64,000 nt of DNA from positions 1 to 64,000 of the forward strand of contig NZ_SETE01000006.1 in the NCBI RefSeq assembly GCF_004152935.1. Reading direction: 5' to 3'. The notes below the pieces were generated by a model. That model was not told the DNA's origin, did no database searches, and was given only the letters and a program-made list of their open reading frames with translations. The position numbers were made by a program, and so were the translations under genes. This document shows, in pieces, positions 25,901 through 34,410 of this stretch (the first letter of the stretch is position 1; every line of letters starts with the position of its first letter). Origin of the DNA: Brumimicrobium glaciale. GTDB taxonomy: Bacteria > Bacteroidota > Bacteroidia > Flavobacteriales_D > Crocinitomicaceae.

Positions 25901-27840
25901 CTTATACATTTACGCCTAATTCTGGAGAATGTGCAACACCACAAGCTTTAACAATTACAGTAAATCCTGTTTTAACACCTAATTTTACTGCTGTTGCTCC
26001 AATTTGTGCAGGGGGAATTTTAAATCCATTACCAACAGTTTCCACGAATGGAATTAATGGAACATGGTCGCCTGCTTTGAATAATTCTACTACAACGACT
26101 TATACATTCACGCCAACTTCGGGACCGTGTGCAACAAATCAAACTTTAACAATTACGGTAAATCCAATTCTAACACCTAGTTTTGCTACTGTAGCCCCAA
26201 TTTGTAATGGTGGAGCTTTAAACCCACTGCCAACAGTTTCTTCAAATGGAATTTCAGGAACATGGTCGCCAGCTTTGAATAATACAGCAACTACAACTTA
26301 TACATTTACACCCAATGCAGGTCAATGTGCAAACAATAAAACATTAATGATTGTAGTAAATCCAATTGTGACACCGAATTTTGTAGCTGTTGCTACAATT
26401 TGCTCTGGTGGTACTTTATCGCCATTACCAACAACTTCTACCAATGGAATTTCAGGAACATGGTCGCCAGCTTTAAACAATACAACGACTACAACTTATA
26501 CATTTACGCCTGATGCAGGAGAATGTGCAACAAGTCAAACTTTAACAATTACGGTTACACCGAATGTTGTGCCTAGTTTTACAGCTGTAGCTCCAATTTG
26601 TTCTGGGGGAACTTTATCTCCTTTACCAACAACTTCCACGAATGGAATTTCAGGAACTTGGTCGCCTGCTTTGAATAATTCGGCTACAACGACTTATACA
26701 TTTACGCCAGTTGGAGGTCAATGCGTAACCCCACAAACATTAACAATTACAGTAAACCCGATTGTTACACCTAGTTTTAATGTTGCAACTTCAATTTGTT
26801 TGGGAGAAATAATAAGTCCATTACCAACAACTTCCTCTAATGGAATTACAGGAACATGGTCGCCTGCGTTGAATGAAACAGCAACCACGACTTATGCATT
26901 TACGCCAAATACGGGTCAGTGTGCAACAAATCAAACATTAACAATTGCTGTTAATCCGATAACAACTCCAACATTTGCTGCTGTTGCAACAATATGTTCA
27001 GGTGAAACTTTAAGTGCACTACCCACAACTTCTACTAATGGGATTTCAGGAACTTGGTCGCCAGCTTTGAACAATACAGCTACAACGACTTATACATTTA
27101 CCCCAGACGCAGGACAATGTGGAACAAGTGAAACTTTAACAATTACGGTTATTCCAAGTGTGGTTCCTACTTTTGATCCTGTCGCTCCGATTTGTGAAGA
27201 TGAAACTTTAGCGCCATTGCCAACGACTTCCACAAACGGAATTTCAGGAACATGGTCACCAGCTATAGATAATACCACAACAACGACTTACACATTTACT
27301 CCAGGTGCAGGACAATGTGTAACAATTCAAACTTTAACTATTGTCGTGAATCAACAACTTGCGAGTCCAACAGGAAATCAAAATCAGATTTTTACTACCA
27401 ATGCAACCATCGCAGATATTGTAATAAGTCCTGCAAATGTGGTTTGGTATGCTTCGATGGCAGATGCTTTGGCTGGTGTTAATCCGCTGACTTCCAATTT
27501 TAGTTTAGTTGAAGGTGCAGTCTATTATGCAGTAAATGAAAACGGACCTTGTAAAAGCGAACCTTTTGCAGTAAAAGTTTCGTTAACATTGAGTTTAGAT
27601 GATTTAGAAAGTTCTTTACTGAAATTCTATCCAAATCCACTGTCGTCAGTTTTAAATATTGAACACAGCAGTCCGATTGATTGGGTTGAGGTTTATACGC
27701 CGATGGGGCAGCTTTTGAAAAGAGAAAAATACAATGCAGCGAAGGTTTTGATTGATTTATCAGGTTTACCAACTTCGGTTTATTTTGTGAAGATAAAATC
27801 TGGTGATTTGATAAAGGATTTTAGAGTAGTGAAAAGGTGA
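22981..27840 (+). CDS. Giant BspA-type surface protein with fifteen 66-residue repeats and T9SS tail (copy B)
   Basis: 1619 residues, paralogue of the gene ending 124 bases upstream. The signal peptide (KNTILKTALL...AKAQ), N-terminal domain, eight BspA/DUF285 units, fifteen 66-residue repeats and T9SS tail occur in the same order. The N-terminal half has diverged clearly, whereas the last roughly 490 bases are much more alike; over about 200 bases (27478-27677 against 22495-22694) only two differences were seen. A tandem duplication followed by gene conversion or strong constraint at the 3' end would explain this. Surface location by T9SS is expected, and function as an adhesin is inferred. 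Confidence 0.9.
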   Translation: MKNTILKTALLTLQFLFLFQVAKAQDFITTWEVRNTSTIKFDAVTTGTVSYTWQTVPPSAPATGSGTFIGSTVTLTGFPTGTFLNPTSVKLSIQPTNFESCKLNPSGSSFGQELISVNQWGSNVWGTMEAMFKNIGYGNQNPNVLFTATDIPNLSNVTNMSEMFFFSGADGPYNINSWDVSNVTNMFRLFSNSNFNQSIGSWNTANVTDMTQMFSGCPFDSDIGNWNTSSVINMAQMFAFNNFFNQDIGNWDTGNVTDMSNMFVTSSGQGIPNTTSFNQDIGGWNTSSVTNMSGMFQRSETFNQDIGSWNTGNVTNMSVMFQNASAFNQNIGGWNTSNVTDMSGMFSSGSFSLGYASSFTNGGSPSIQNWNVSNVIDMSEMFQDAVVFNQSLGNWLLNPAANMLNMLDDSGLDCEKYSSTLNGWSNNPNTPSNKILGSGNMKYGISALGAVANLTLSKNWIFAGHQFFTIVPTFSIQTVFCPTSTIPPLPLVSANGVEGTWSPALNTSATTTYTFTPNLGQCADPVNLTITIDPLTTPIFNSVAPVCAGQPISALPTTSVNGVIGTWSPAINNTATTTYTFTPDLGQCATAETLTITVNPASIPVFNAVAPICPGDPIAPLPTTSINGISGFWSPSLNNVSTTTYTFTPFAGQCATNQTLTITVNAGAVPNFAAVPSICFGQTIAPLPTTSTNGINGAWFPAINNNATTTYFFFPSPGQCASNQSMTIVVKPILAPTFSGVSTVCSGGILNPLPIISNNGISGTWSPALNNLATTTYTFTPNTGECATSQTLTIPVNPILTPNFTPVAPICAGGTLNPLPTISNNGISGAWSPALNNTATTTYTFTPNAGECGTTQTLTIAVNSNIVPSFVVVPPICTGGTLAPLPTTSTNGISGTWSPALNNLTTTTYTFTPSGGACYAQQTLTITVNPIITPSFTPIAPICSGGTLAALPTTSNNGVSGTWSPVLNNSATTTYTFTPNSGECATPQALTITVNPVLTPNFTAVAPICAGGILNPLPTVSTNGINGTWSPALNNSTTTTYTFTPTSGPCATNQTLTITVNPILTPSFATVAPICNGGALNPLPTVSSNGISGTWSPALNNTATTTYTFTPNAGQCANNKTLMIVVNPIVTPNFVAVATICSGGTLSPLPTTSTNGISGTWSPALNNTTTTTYTFTPDAGECATSQTLTITVTPNVVPSFTAVAPICSGGTLSPLPTTSTNGISGTWSPALNNSATTTYTFTPVGGQCVTPQTLTITVNPIVTPSFNVATSICLGEIISPLPTTSSNGITGTWSPALNETATTTYAFTPNTGQCATNQTLTIAVNPITTPTFAAVATICSGETLSALPTTSTNGISGTWSPALNNTATTTYTFTPDAGQCGTSETLTITVIPSVVPTFDPVAPICEDETLAPLPTTSTNGISGTWSPAIDNTTTTTYTFTPGAGQCVTIQTLTIVVNQQLASPTGNQNQIFTTNATIADIVISPANVVWYASMADALAGVNPLTSNFSLVEGAVYYAVNENGPCKSEPFAVKVSLTLSLDDLESSLLKFYPNPLSSVLNIEHSSPIDWVEVYTPMGQLLKREKYNAAKVLIDLSGLPTSVYFVKIKSGDLIKDFRVVKR
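24388..27357 (+). repeat. Tandem array of fifteen 198-bp repeats in copy B
   Basis: The same 66-residue unit as in copy A, approximate boundaries, also fifteen times. Repeat order is recognisable between copies (for example repeat 13), so the array was already present before the gene duplicated. Confidence 0.88.
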
Positions 27841-27920
27841 AGGTTGTCACTGGAGCGTTTTATTTAATGGATTTTAATTATTGCTTTATTGGGATCAACA
27901 GCGCCCATGAGTCATTCCAT

Positions 27921-28508
27921 TCATTTCAATATTTTTTTAAACTCTTCATTTTCACAGAAATCAGAAGCCTTTTGTCCTTTCTTGTTCTTTAATTGTGGAT
28001 TAGCATCGTTGGATAATAAATACTTTATCAGTTTTTTATTTTGCATTTCACAGGCATACATTAGTGGCGATTTATCATAAAAATCAAAATGATTAATGTA
28101 GCTTTCTTCTGAATACCCATCAGGGAGAAAGTAAATGTCTATTAAGTTTTTTAAGGTTTTTCGTTTTATGTCATGTCCATCCTCTTGAAGAAGCTGAACG
28201 TAATAAAAAATATAATTCCTCATTTCAAGGCAAGGATCACCTGTAAAAAAGAATGGATCTTGAAGTTTTTGGTCTTGTTCAATTAAAAACTCCACAATAG
28301 GCAATTCGGTTGTATCGCAATGAAAACCAAAATCCCATATAAAATCTTGATAATAATAAGATCCGTATTCTTCCTGTTTGTTCAAGTCTCCACCATTTTG
28401 GAGGTATTCTTTAATGCTATTGATTTTAGCATCTATTTCATTGTCTTGTCCATGGATGAATGGACATATCAGAATGTAAATCAAAGCTGTAAATAGTACA
28501 TTTTTCAT
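27921..28508 (-). CDS. Exported ankyrin-repeat protein
   Basis: 195 residues with a signal peptide (about 1-20, cut after IHG). The C-terminal half contains ankyrin-type units: DKSPLMYACEMQNKKLIKYLL followed by DANPQLKNKKGQKASDFC. The N-terminal half has a weaker one (NGGDLNKQEE...ELPIVEFLIEQD). Such small secreted ankyrin proteins are common in Bacteroidota genomes, often beside toxins or effectors, and mediate protein binding. No catalytic domain is visible. It faces away from the BspA genes, ends 81 bases from copy B, and belongs to a minus-strand run of small genes. Confidence 0.78.
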   Translation of the reverse strand: MKNVLFTALIYILICPFIHGQDNEIDAKINSIKEYLQNGGDLNKQEEYGSYYYQDFIWDFGFHCDTTELPIVEFLIEQDQKLQDPFFFTGDPCLEMRNYIFYYVQLLQEDGHDIKRKTLKNLIDIYFLPDGYSEESYINHFDFYDKSPLMYACEMQNKKLIKYLLSNDANPQLKNKKGQKASDFCENEEFKKILK

Positions 28509-28624
28509 ATTTGAATTAAGTGGATTTATTTTGTAAGATAGTAAATAACATGGGCTTGTTTCTTGAATAAGGAATTTATAATTTATTCAATTTTAAATGG
28601 CTCTTCTATGCTATTTTAAATCCT

Positions 28625-29110
28625 TTATTTTTTATTGAAATAAACAGATTCTAAAATATACCCAGTTATTCCTCCCAATGTATAACATACTAAATCACTC
28701 CATAAAAAACCACTTCCAAATATTAGTGCACCAAGTTTATTATTTCTGATAGTATGAATCCAATCGGCATCATACAACTGAAATATTTCTATAAGGTAAC
28801 ACACCAGAATACTTACAATTGCAACTTTTAAAGATTTCATCTTATTAAACAAAAAACCGATAATCAAAAAGAATAGTATTGCATATAGATAATCGCCCAA
28901 ATAAGGATAGATTATTTCGGGAACTATTTCTGTTCTTGATATTAAGCCAATTGTTATTGTAATAATTATTAAGGTAAAATATGCTAATCTATTTCTCTTC
29001 AATTTGATTTTTTGATATTGATTATAACCCGAATTAATCACCAAGATACTTGATTTTTTTTGCCTAGTCAGAGTTCTTTCCGTTTCAAAAACATTTATTT
29101 TAACCTTCAC
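28625..29110 (-). CDS. DUF2809 family membrane protein
   Basis: 161 residues, with a charged N-terminal stretch of about 38 residues and then four membrane spans. The pattern (YFTLIIITITIGLISR, then LGDYLYAILFFLIIGF, then LVCYLIEIFQLYDADWIHTIR and a final GGITGYILES) is that of DUF2809 small membrane proteins, of unknown function. The start is uncertain; the conserved part begins near residue 40 and no closer ATG is present. There is no operon partner with a known role. Confidence 0.72.
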   Translation of the reverse strand: MKVKINVFETERTLTRQKKSSILVINSGYNQYQKIKLKRNRLAYFTLIIITITIGLISRTEIVPEIIYPYLGDYLYAILFFLIIGFLFNKMKSLKVAIVSILVCYLIEIFQLYDADWIHTIRNNKLGALIFGSGFLWSDLVCYTLGGITGYILESVYFNKK

Positions 29111-29178
29111 TTCTAAACATAAGCATTAATCGAAGAGACGATTAAACAACTTGCATTCATTTTTTGTAGGAAGCCTTT

Positions 29179-29790
29179 TTACTTTTTCTTTTCATCAATC
29201 AATCCTCTTAAACTAGTAATTGGATTTAGATTTTCAATATTTGATTCATCAAGTTTAACCCATTCAATCCAGTCCAATCCCATTGTAATGTCATATTCTC
29301 CCATAAGACCGTCTAACAAAATATAAATCGCATTTTGAGTTTGTGCACTTTCGTCAAAGCCTCGGATATTTAATTCAATTCCAATTTCACCATATTTTCC
29401 GTCTTGGTATCTGAAATAAATGTCGGAATAACCTATGTTAAAATCACCGAATTTAATTTGAAGATCATCTCCTGGAATTCTTTGTCGGAAAGCGTTGAAT
29501 TTCCAATTCATAATTTCAGGAGCTTTATCAACTAAATTCTCTACAAAAGGAAAAAGTTCTTTTACTCCTTCTGCTGAAATCGTGAATTCTCGTATTCCAT
29601 TTTCGTGAATTGGACTAAACTCAAAAACGAGATTTTGATGCACTTTACTTAATTCATTTGATAAATCATTGAATATTTCTTCTCGTACATCAAGGTTTTC
29701 TATCTCATGGTAGAAAGTTTGTTGGGATTTAGAAAACCAATTCCAAAATTTCTCTTCTTTTGACTGTTTATTGAATAGTGAAAAACTCAT
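29179..29790 (-). CDS. Cytoplasmic protein of unknown function
   Basis: 203 residues, acidic, no signal peptide or membrane span. The N-terminus (FNKQSKEEKFWNWFSKSQQTFY) has a helical, amphipathic look, and the later part alternates beta-strands with acidic loops (IGIELNIRGFD, ALD-type LLDGLMGEYDI). This resembles the many small standalone proteins that serve as immunity proteins or unknown binders in Bacteroidota, but no family can be assigned. It is the third gene of the minus-strand run at 27.9-29.8 kb. Confidence 0.65.
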   Translation of the reverse strand: MSFSLFNKQSKEEKFWNWFSKSQQTFYHEIENLDVREEIFNDLSNELSKVHQNLVFEFSPIHENGIREFTISAEGVKELFPFVENLVDKAPEIMNWKFNAFRQRIPGDDLQIKFGDFNIGYSDIYFRYQDGKYGEIGIELNIRGFDESAQTQNAIYILLDGLMGEYDITMGLDWIEWVKLDESNIENLNPITSLRGLIDEKKK

Positions 29791-30385
29791 GGCGGTAAAT
29801 TTATGATTGAGAATAAAGATAGGAATTATTTATTTGGTGAAACGTAATAATTTTTTGGTTCCATATGGAATACTATGGGTAAGTATATATCTCTGGTAAA
29901 TAATTATTAATTTGTTTAAGCTCTTATTAAGTGTAGCAAGCTCAAAAGCTATATATTTAAATAGATGAGCCTCTATGATAAAAGCCTTTATCAACTATGT
30001 TGAGCCTTGATCTACATTTGCTTATATTTTAAAAGTCCTAGCAGGACTACATGTTAGTAGCCAAGGACGTAAGTCCTTGGTTTAAAAGGTACGACAAAAC
30101 AAAACCCCATAAAATCGAAATAATTGTATGCAATTATTTCGATTTTATGGGGTTTTGTAATGGTTTTCACCGTTTTTCGGATGGACTAGTGTCCATCCCT
30201 ATTAATATATCGTTTTGCTGGAGCTAATGATTTTAAGTAAGTGGAATAAATAATTAATTAATTCTTTATTCTAAATTTTAAAATTGGCTAATCACAGAAT
30301 ATATCACTCATTATAATGCCTTTGTTGATCAAACTATATTTTGCATTGCTACTATTTGATTGCTATGGGCTTCATTTTTACCGAT
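29791..30385. other. Gene-free spacer holding a cluster of four hairpins
   Basis: About 600 bases without a supportable gene. The only structure seen is the hairpin cluster at 30034-30198, described separately. Confidence 0.6.
30034..30198. repeat. Cluster of four strong hairpins, including a perfect 27-bp stem
   Basis: Four perfect inverted repeats follow within 165 bases: AGTCCT/AGGACT at 30034-30048; CCAAGGAC/GTCCTTGG at 30061-30080; a 27-bp stem at 30100-30126 and 30131-30157 with loop TATG; and GGATGGAC/GTCCATCC at 30179-30198. The 27-bp stem reads ACCCCATAAAATCG on one arm and its complement on the other. The smaller elements resemble REP-type palindromes found in genomes with TnpA-REP transposases; the large one could be a bidirectional terminator or the core of a non-autonomous mobile element. 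No transposase gene is adjacent. Confidence 0.7.
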
Positions 30386-30955
30386 TCACCTCAAAGACTT
30401 ATAATTATTAATCCAAGCAGGATCAAGCACATCTCTTAACAACTTAAAAAAACTAGAATCAACAAAATAATCTTGATCATAGCCTCTCACGCCATATCTT
30501 TCCATAATATAGGTTTGTTGTTTCAGTGAGGGTCTCATTTCTCCTTGGCTCCAACCATTTCCTAGTTCATGTTTGAAGGGGTGCGCCTCAAATCTAATTT
30601 TCCATAAAGAATCGAAAGCTGAATTGTAATCAATTATTTGACCATCTGCAAGGGTTACATCTATAATTCCATTGTCTTCAAATATTTTTTTGAAAACGTT
30701 TGATCTTGGAATCGGCCATTGTCCTGTACCTATTTTTATTATTTGATTCAAATCAACAGGTTGATTGCCCATCAAACGTTCATTTTTGAAATAAAAAAGA
30801 GAGTATTGTGTGAGTCCACCAGTTGGGAGAAGACCAATCTTTACACCAAATGAAACACGATCTGGCCCATTATAAGCTGACTTGTCTTCTTTCTCAAGAC
30901 TAAGCAAGCCCACCAAAAACATGGCGGAAATAATATAATTGATACTGCGTTTCAT
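30386..30955 (-). CDS. Small exported or membrane-anchored protein of unknown function
   Basis: 189 residues from the ATG at 30955. A longer frame opens 14 codons earlier, but the hydrophobic segment SINYIISAMFLVGLLSL right after this ATG looks like a signal peptide or anchor, so this start is preferred. The mature part is rich in aromatic and charged residues, with a WPIPRSNVFKKIF segment and a C-terminal DQDYFVDSSFF. No family recognised. It follows the DUF4301 gene on the same strand by about 50 bases and may share its transcript. Confidence 0.6.
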   Translation of the reverse strand: MKRSINYIISAMFLVGLLSLEKEDKSAYNGPDRVSFGVKIGLLPTGGLTQYSLFYFKNERLMGNQPVDLNQIIKIGTGQWPIPRSNVFKKIFEDNGIIDVTLADGQIIDYNSAFDSLWKIRFEAHPFKHELGNGWSQGEMRPSLKQQTYIMERYGVRGYDQDYFVDSSFFKLLRDVLDPAWINNYKSLR

Positions 30956-31003
30956 AAACTTCACCTCTAAAGTACAAAAAGTGAAGCTGTAAATCACAAA
31001 AAA

Positions 31004-32416
31004 CTATAATTGTTCGATGTGTGATTTATTTAGTAAGTCCAATACCGTTTTTACAGGGGTGAAAGTTTCTGAAGGTACTTCAACGAAAATGCTTAACCAG
31101 TCGGACATGCTGCCGTTCCATAATCCTGGACGTTCAATAAATCGAATGTCTTTTTCTTGGTATGTTTTTTCTACAATAAAGTATTTATCAGGGTCAGCAA
31201 AATCATCTAAATTTAATTTTTTCCCGTCAATATCTTTGGTAGAAACAGCCATTAATACAGGGTTGAAATACTGACTTTGAACCATTAATCGGTATTGGTT
31301 TCCATTCTTTCCAATTTGTGATTTCTCAACAATTTGCTTAGATTGTTTTCCATTTTCCTCAACCCAGAATGGCCCACCACCCGGCTGACCTTCGTTGCGC
31401 ACCATTCCACAAATACGAATAGGACGATAAATAAGTTTGTGCAATTCTTCAGAAGACAATTTCTCGAAATCAAGACTTGGATTAGTGAAGTGATATTGAA
31501 GATTCAAAGCAGCCAATTGACCTCTTGGATTATCGCTGTTTAAAGCTTCTTTTAATTCTGTTTTCACCACATCAATCATTCCGCCCAAATATTTGAAATT
31601 TTCAATAGAAGCTTGTGAATGTGCTTCATGTTGAATATTGTCAATGTTTTTGATAAAAATTATATCACTTTCGATTGCATTAAGATTTTTAAGTAAAGCG
31701 CCATGTCCAGAAGGACGCGTCAATACTTCACCATCTTCATCCAAAACGACATTTTGATCTTTGTCAAATGCTATCGAATTTGTGGAAGGATCTTGCTCAC
31801 TCCATTCAATATTACATTGTCTTCCCGTCAATTGACGAATCGAATCGAGTGCTTCTTTTATTTCGTTTTCGTGTGATTTGTTAATCGTGAAATGAAAATT
31901 TATGCAATCTTCTTTTATTCTTAATCCTTGTAATAATTGCTCTTGAAATGCATTTAAAATAAAACTTCTAGAACGATGAAAAGGAACTAATCCTTTCGGA
32001 ATTACTCCTAATGCTAATCCGTCTGGTTTCAATAAGTACGACACGAAATCATCTAAAGTAATATCATATTCACGGACTTTCTTTTTCAATGAAAATGGCA
32101 ATAGTTCAAAGAAAGCAAATGACTCAATTGAATTTAAAAAGCGTTCTGTTTTACTTCGTGTTTCTTCATTAGGTTCGGCTAAAAACTCATATAAGAACTT
32201 AAACATACGCGATCCTGTTCCAGAAGCAGGAATAAAAAAGTGAATAGTTTGACTGCCATTATTGAACTTAACCTTGAATCTATTTTTTTCAAAATCAGAA
32301 TGACGAATAATTCCATCATTTAATCTACATGGACTAATAAGGTTTATTTCTGGCTGTTTTTTAAAAACCAATTTTTTATGTTCCTTAATTATTGACATGT
32401 TGTTTTTTGAATCCAT
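31004..32416 (-). CDS. DUF4301 family protein, nucleotidyltransferase-like
   Basis: 470 residues, matching the DUF4301 family of Bacteroidota in length and landmarks: FFIPASGTGSRMFK near residue 60, VIPKGLVPFHRSRS near 140, RPSGHGALLKNLN near 238 and IFIKNIDNI near 255. These resemble the nucleotide-sugar pyrophosphorylase fold (a GxGxR-type loop, a KPKGL-type lysine and a GHGAL segment), suggesting nucleotide transfer to a phosphorylated substrate. That activity is inferred and unconfirmed. No signal peptide. It is divergent from a methyltransferase gene 50 bases away. Confidence 0.82.
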   Translation of the reverse strand: MDSKNNMSIIKEHKKLVFKKQPEINLISPCRLNDGIIRHSDFEKNRFKVKFNNGSQTIHFFIPASGTGSRMFKFLYEFLAEPNEETRSKTERFLNSIESFAFFELLPFSLKKKVREYDITLDDFVSYLLKPDGLALGVIPKGLVPFHRSRSFILNAFQEQLLQGLRIKEDCINFHFTINKSHENEIKEALDSIRQLTGRQCNIEWSEQDPSTNSIAFDKDQNVVLDEDGEVLTRPSGHGALLKNLNAIESDIIFIKNIDNIQHEAHSQASIENFKYLGGMIDVVKTELKEALNSDNPRGQLAALNLQYHFTNPSLDFEKLSSEELHKLIYRPIRICGMVRNEGQPGGGPFWVEENGKQSKQIVEKSQIGKNGNQYRLMVQSQYFNPVLMAVSTKDIDGKKLNLDDFADPDKYFIVEKTYQEKDIRFIERPGLWNGSMSDWLSIFVEVPSETFTPVKTVLDLLNKSHIEQL

Positions 32417-32466
32417 GAGATTTGAATGTTAAGTTTATGTACCTTTAACGAAGAATTAAGGTGTTT

Positions 32467-33240
32467 ATGATTTATTTAGTTCGTGAATATATAAAATATT
32501 GTTTGATTGCGAAAAATAGGCATGGAATTCACTCTCCTTTTGTCTATGATTTCAATGATCGCTGCCTTTTCTTGCCAATTCCAGATTTTGAATATCAAGT
32601 TTTTCAACAACTGAAGAAGTCTTATTTGAAAAACAAAGATGAGATTGAAGTAACAGACCTTGGAGCTGGGTCTCGAAAATTAAATAAAAAACGAACTGTT
32701 TCTCAAATTGCTAAAGTATCTGGCAGTAATAACAAATATGGAAAACTCCTCTATCGATTAGTTGCGCATTATCAACCAAAAGAAGTTTTGGAATTGGGTA
32801 CTTCACTCGGACTAGGAACATACATGATGGCTGCAGCTTCAGAAAAGATTCACATCACTACTGTCGAAGGGTGCAAAAATACTTATGAAATCGCCCGGAG
32901 AAGTTTTCCAGCAGCACAACATGAAAAAGTAGATTTTGTAAATAATGACTTTTTTACTTTTCTAGAAAATCTTAAAGATCAGCCACCATTTGACATGATT
33001 TTTATCGATGGAGATCATAAAAGTGAAAGTTTATTTAAACAATTGAAATTATTAGCTCCATTTATTCATGACGAAACAATAATTGTTCTGGATGATATTC
33101 GTTGGTCAAAAGATATGCTAGGAGCTTGGAATGATTTGGTTTTAAGTTCTGAATATCAATTAACTATTGATTTATTTAAAATGGGAATCATCATGAAAAG
33201 ATCACATCAACAAAAAGAATCTTTCATTATCCGTTACTAA
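32467..33240 (+). CDS. Class I SAM-dependent methyltransferase (O-methyltransferase-like)
   Basis: 257 residues from the ATG at 32467 (a GTG at 32461 is an alternative). The SAM-binding region is EVLELGTSLGLGTYMMA near residue 115, with the acidic post-I position TTVEGCKNTYEIA. A MIFIDGDHKSE motif follows, typical of catechol-type O-methyltransferases, and DDIRWSKDM may bind metal or substrate. Bacteroidota carry a conserved protein of this type, annotated only as methyltransferase. No operon partner is obvious; the next gene starts 67 bases later on the same strand. Substrate unknown. Confidence 0.83.
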   Translation: MIYLVREYIKYCLIAKNRHGIHSPFVYDFNDRCLFLPIPDFEYQVFQQLKKSYLKNKDEIEVTDLGAGSRKLNKKRTVSQIAKVSGSNNKYGKLLYRLVAHYQPKEVLELGTSLGLGTYMMAAASEKIHITTVEGCKNTYEIARRSFPAAQHEKVDFVNNDFFTFLENLKDQPPFDMIFIDGDHKSESLFKQLKLLAPFIHDETIIVLDDIRWSKDMLGAWNDLVLSSEYQLTIDLFKMGIIMKRSHQQKESFIIRY

Positions 33241-33307
33241 AATTATTTTTTTTTGATAGAAAAACTTGCAATTGTTAAAAAGTATTAAATATTTTTCTAT
33301 ATATTGT

Positions 33308-33778
33308 ATGTTAAAACACCTACCAATGATGAATCGATATTTAGAACAATTGATCGAAGACATGGATATTACCATAGCCGGTCAGATCGCCATAAGAAGT
33401 CACCTCGATATTTTAGGGGAGAGCGAAGTATGCGAAACAGAAGAAGAAATACCTCATGCTGAAAAAACAGCTCCTTTGTCTTCTATAATAGGTTTTGACA
33501 AGTGTTATTTCCCTCCAGAAGACAAGCTTACAGATGATCAAGTCGTTGTCGTTTACACGCACCTTTTGTGTGTTTTAGATAACTATAATTTCTTTTTAGA
33601 TTTTCCAGATAACGTTGATGTTAGAACAAAGTACATCATGCTGCTAGACGTTCTTGATGAAGAAACAACCTATTCAAATGCCAAAGTAACGATCATTGAA
33701 TTCTGTGATTATGATCACGAAACATGTCCGTTCGGTGCTGAGTTATGTCAATGTAAGATGTATGAAGAGATGTCTTAA
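33308..33778 (+). CDS. Small acidic protein of unknown function with C-terminal Cys cluster
   Basis: 156 residues from the ATG at 33308; further in-frame ATGs at 33326 and 33329 (MNRYLEQLIEDM) are equally plausible starts, and a TTG at 33266 is unlikely. Acidic and helical in its first 110 residues. The C-terminus carries four Cys in CDYDHETCPFGAELCQC, a possible metal site or disulfide pair. Bacteroidota genomes commonly hold a conserved small protein of this kind, but no domain name can be given. It follows the methyltransferase gene. Confidence 0.65.
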   Translation: MLKHLPMMNRYLEQLIEDMDITIAGQIAIRSHLDILGESEVCETEEEIPHAEKTAPLSSIIGFDKCYFPPEDKLTDDQVVVVYTHLLCVLDNYNFFLDFPDNVDVRTKYIMLLDVLDEETTYSNAKVTIIEFCDYDHETCPFGAELCQCKMYEEMS

Positions 33779-34410
33779 ATGAATTTTGAAAGAAAACGTC
33801 AAATACGGCTTTATGCTTTCATCGACAAGCTCACTTTGACAGATTTTGTTCAACGCAGTGCGTCGTAATTTTAAATGTAATTCCTTCGGTAGACTGGGGA
33901 CACCGCATTTATAAAGATAACTTCCTAACAATTATAAACTTTACAAGCCTTGTCTCTACCATTTTCGATTATACCTTTTAATAGGTAAACCATTCGCCTT
34001 AATCTTTTTGTCTAATGTCTAACATCTAACATCTAATATCTTTGATAGTCGTAGAATTTTATCTTCATTTAATCCTATCGTTATTTCAGTCCATATTGGT
34101 TCAGTTTATTCCAAGGATTAGCGCTCTTGGCTATTAATTTGTGGCTCCTTTGTCGTTTATTCTTTAAAAATGAAAATTATATTGATAAATATTTTAGAGA
34201 TAAATTTGAATTAATTTCCATTAAAAAATCGGTATCACCTTGTTTTCTTGTCAAAGACATAAAGATTTGGTTTTTTCTTTTGGAATAATAAAATGGCTAA
34301 TTCCATTGAGTTTAATTGCGCGTTAATTAAAGTTAATGTTTCCTTAACATTGAACCCGTCGATGCTATTGAATTGCCTATTATTTTTGTCCCAGAATTTA
34401 ATAATGTTTA
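33779..34410. other. Gene-free spacer with decayed repeats
   Basis: About 630 bases without a supportable gene. It contains a degenerate relative of the interspersed TTCGACAAGCTCA repeat near 33824 and a short direct repeat (CTAACATCTAA) near 34020. A TATTTTTG sequence at 34383-34390 matches the Bacteroidota -7 element and lies 20 bases before the Na/Pi symporter start. Confidence 0.5.

Noticed and set aside
27889-28080. Plus-strand frame of 63 codons
   Set aside because: It is antisense to the ankyrin-repeat gene.
33743-33931. Minus-strand frame of 62 codons
   Set aside because: It overlaps the end of the Cys-cluster gene and a decayed repeat, with no protein-like features.
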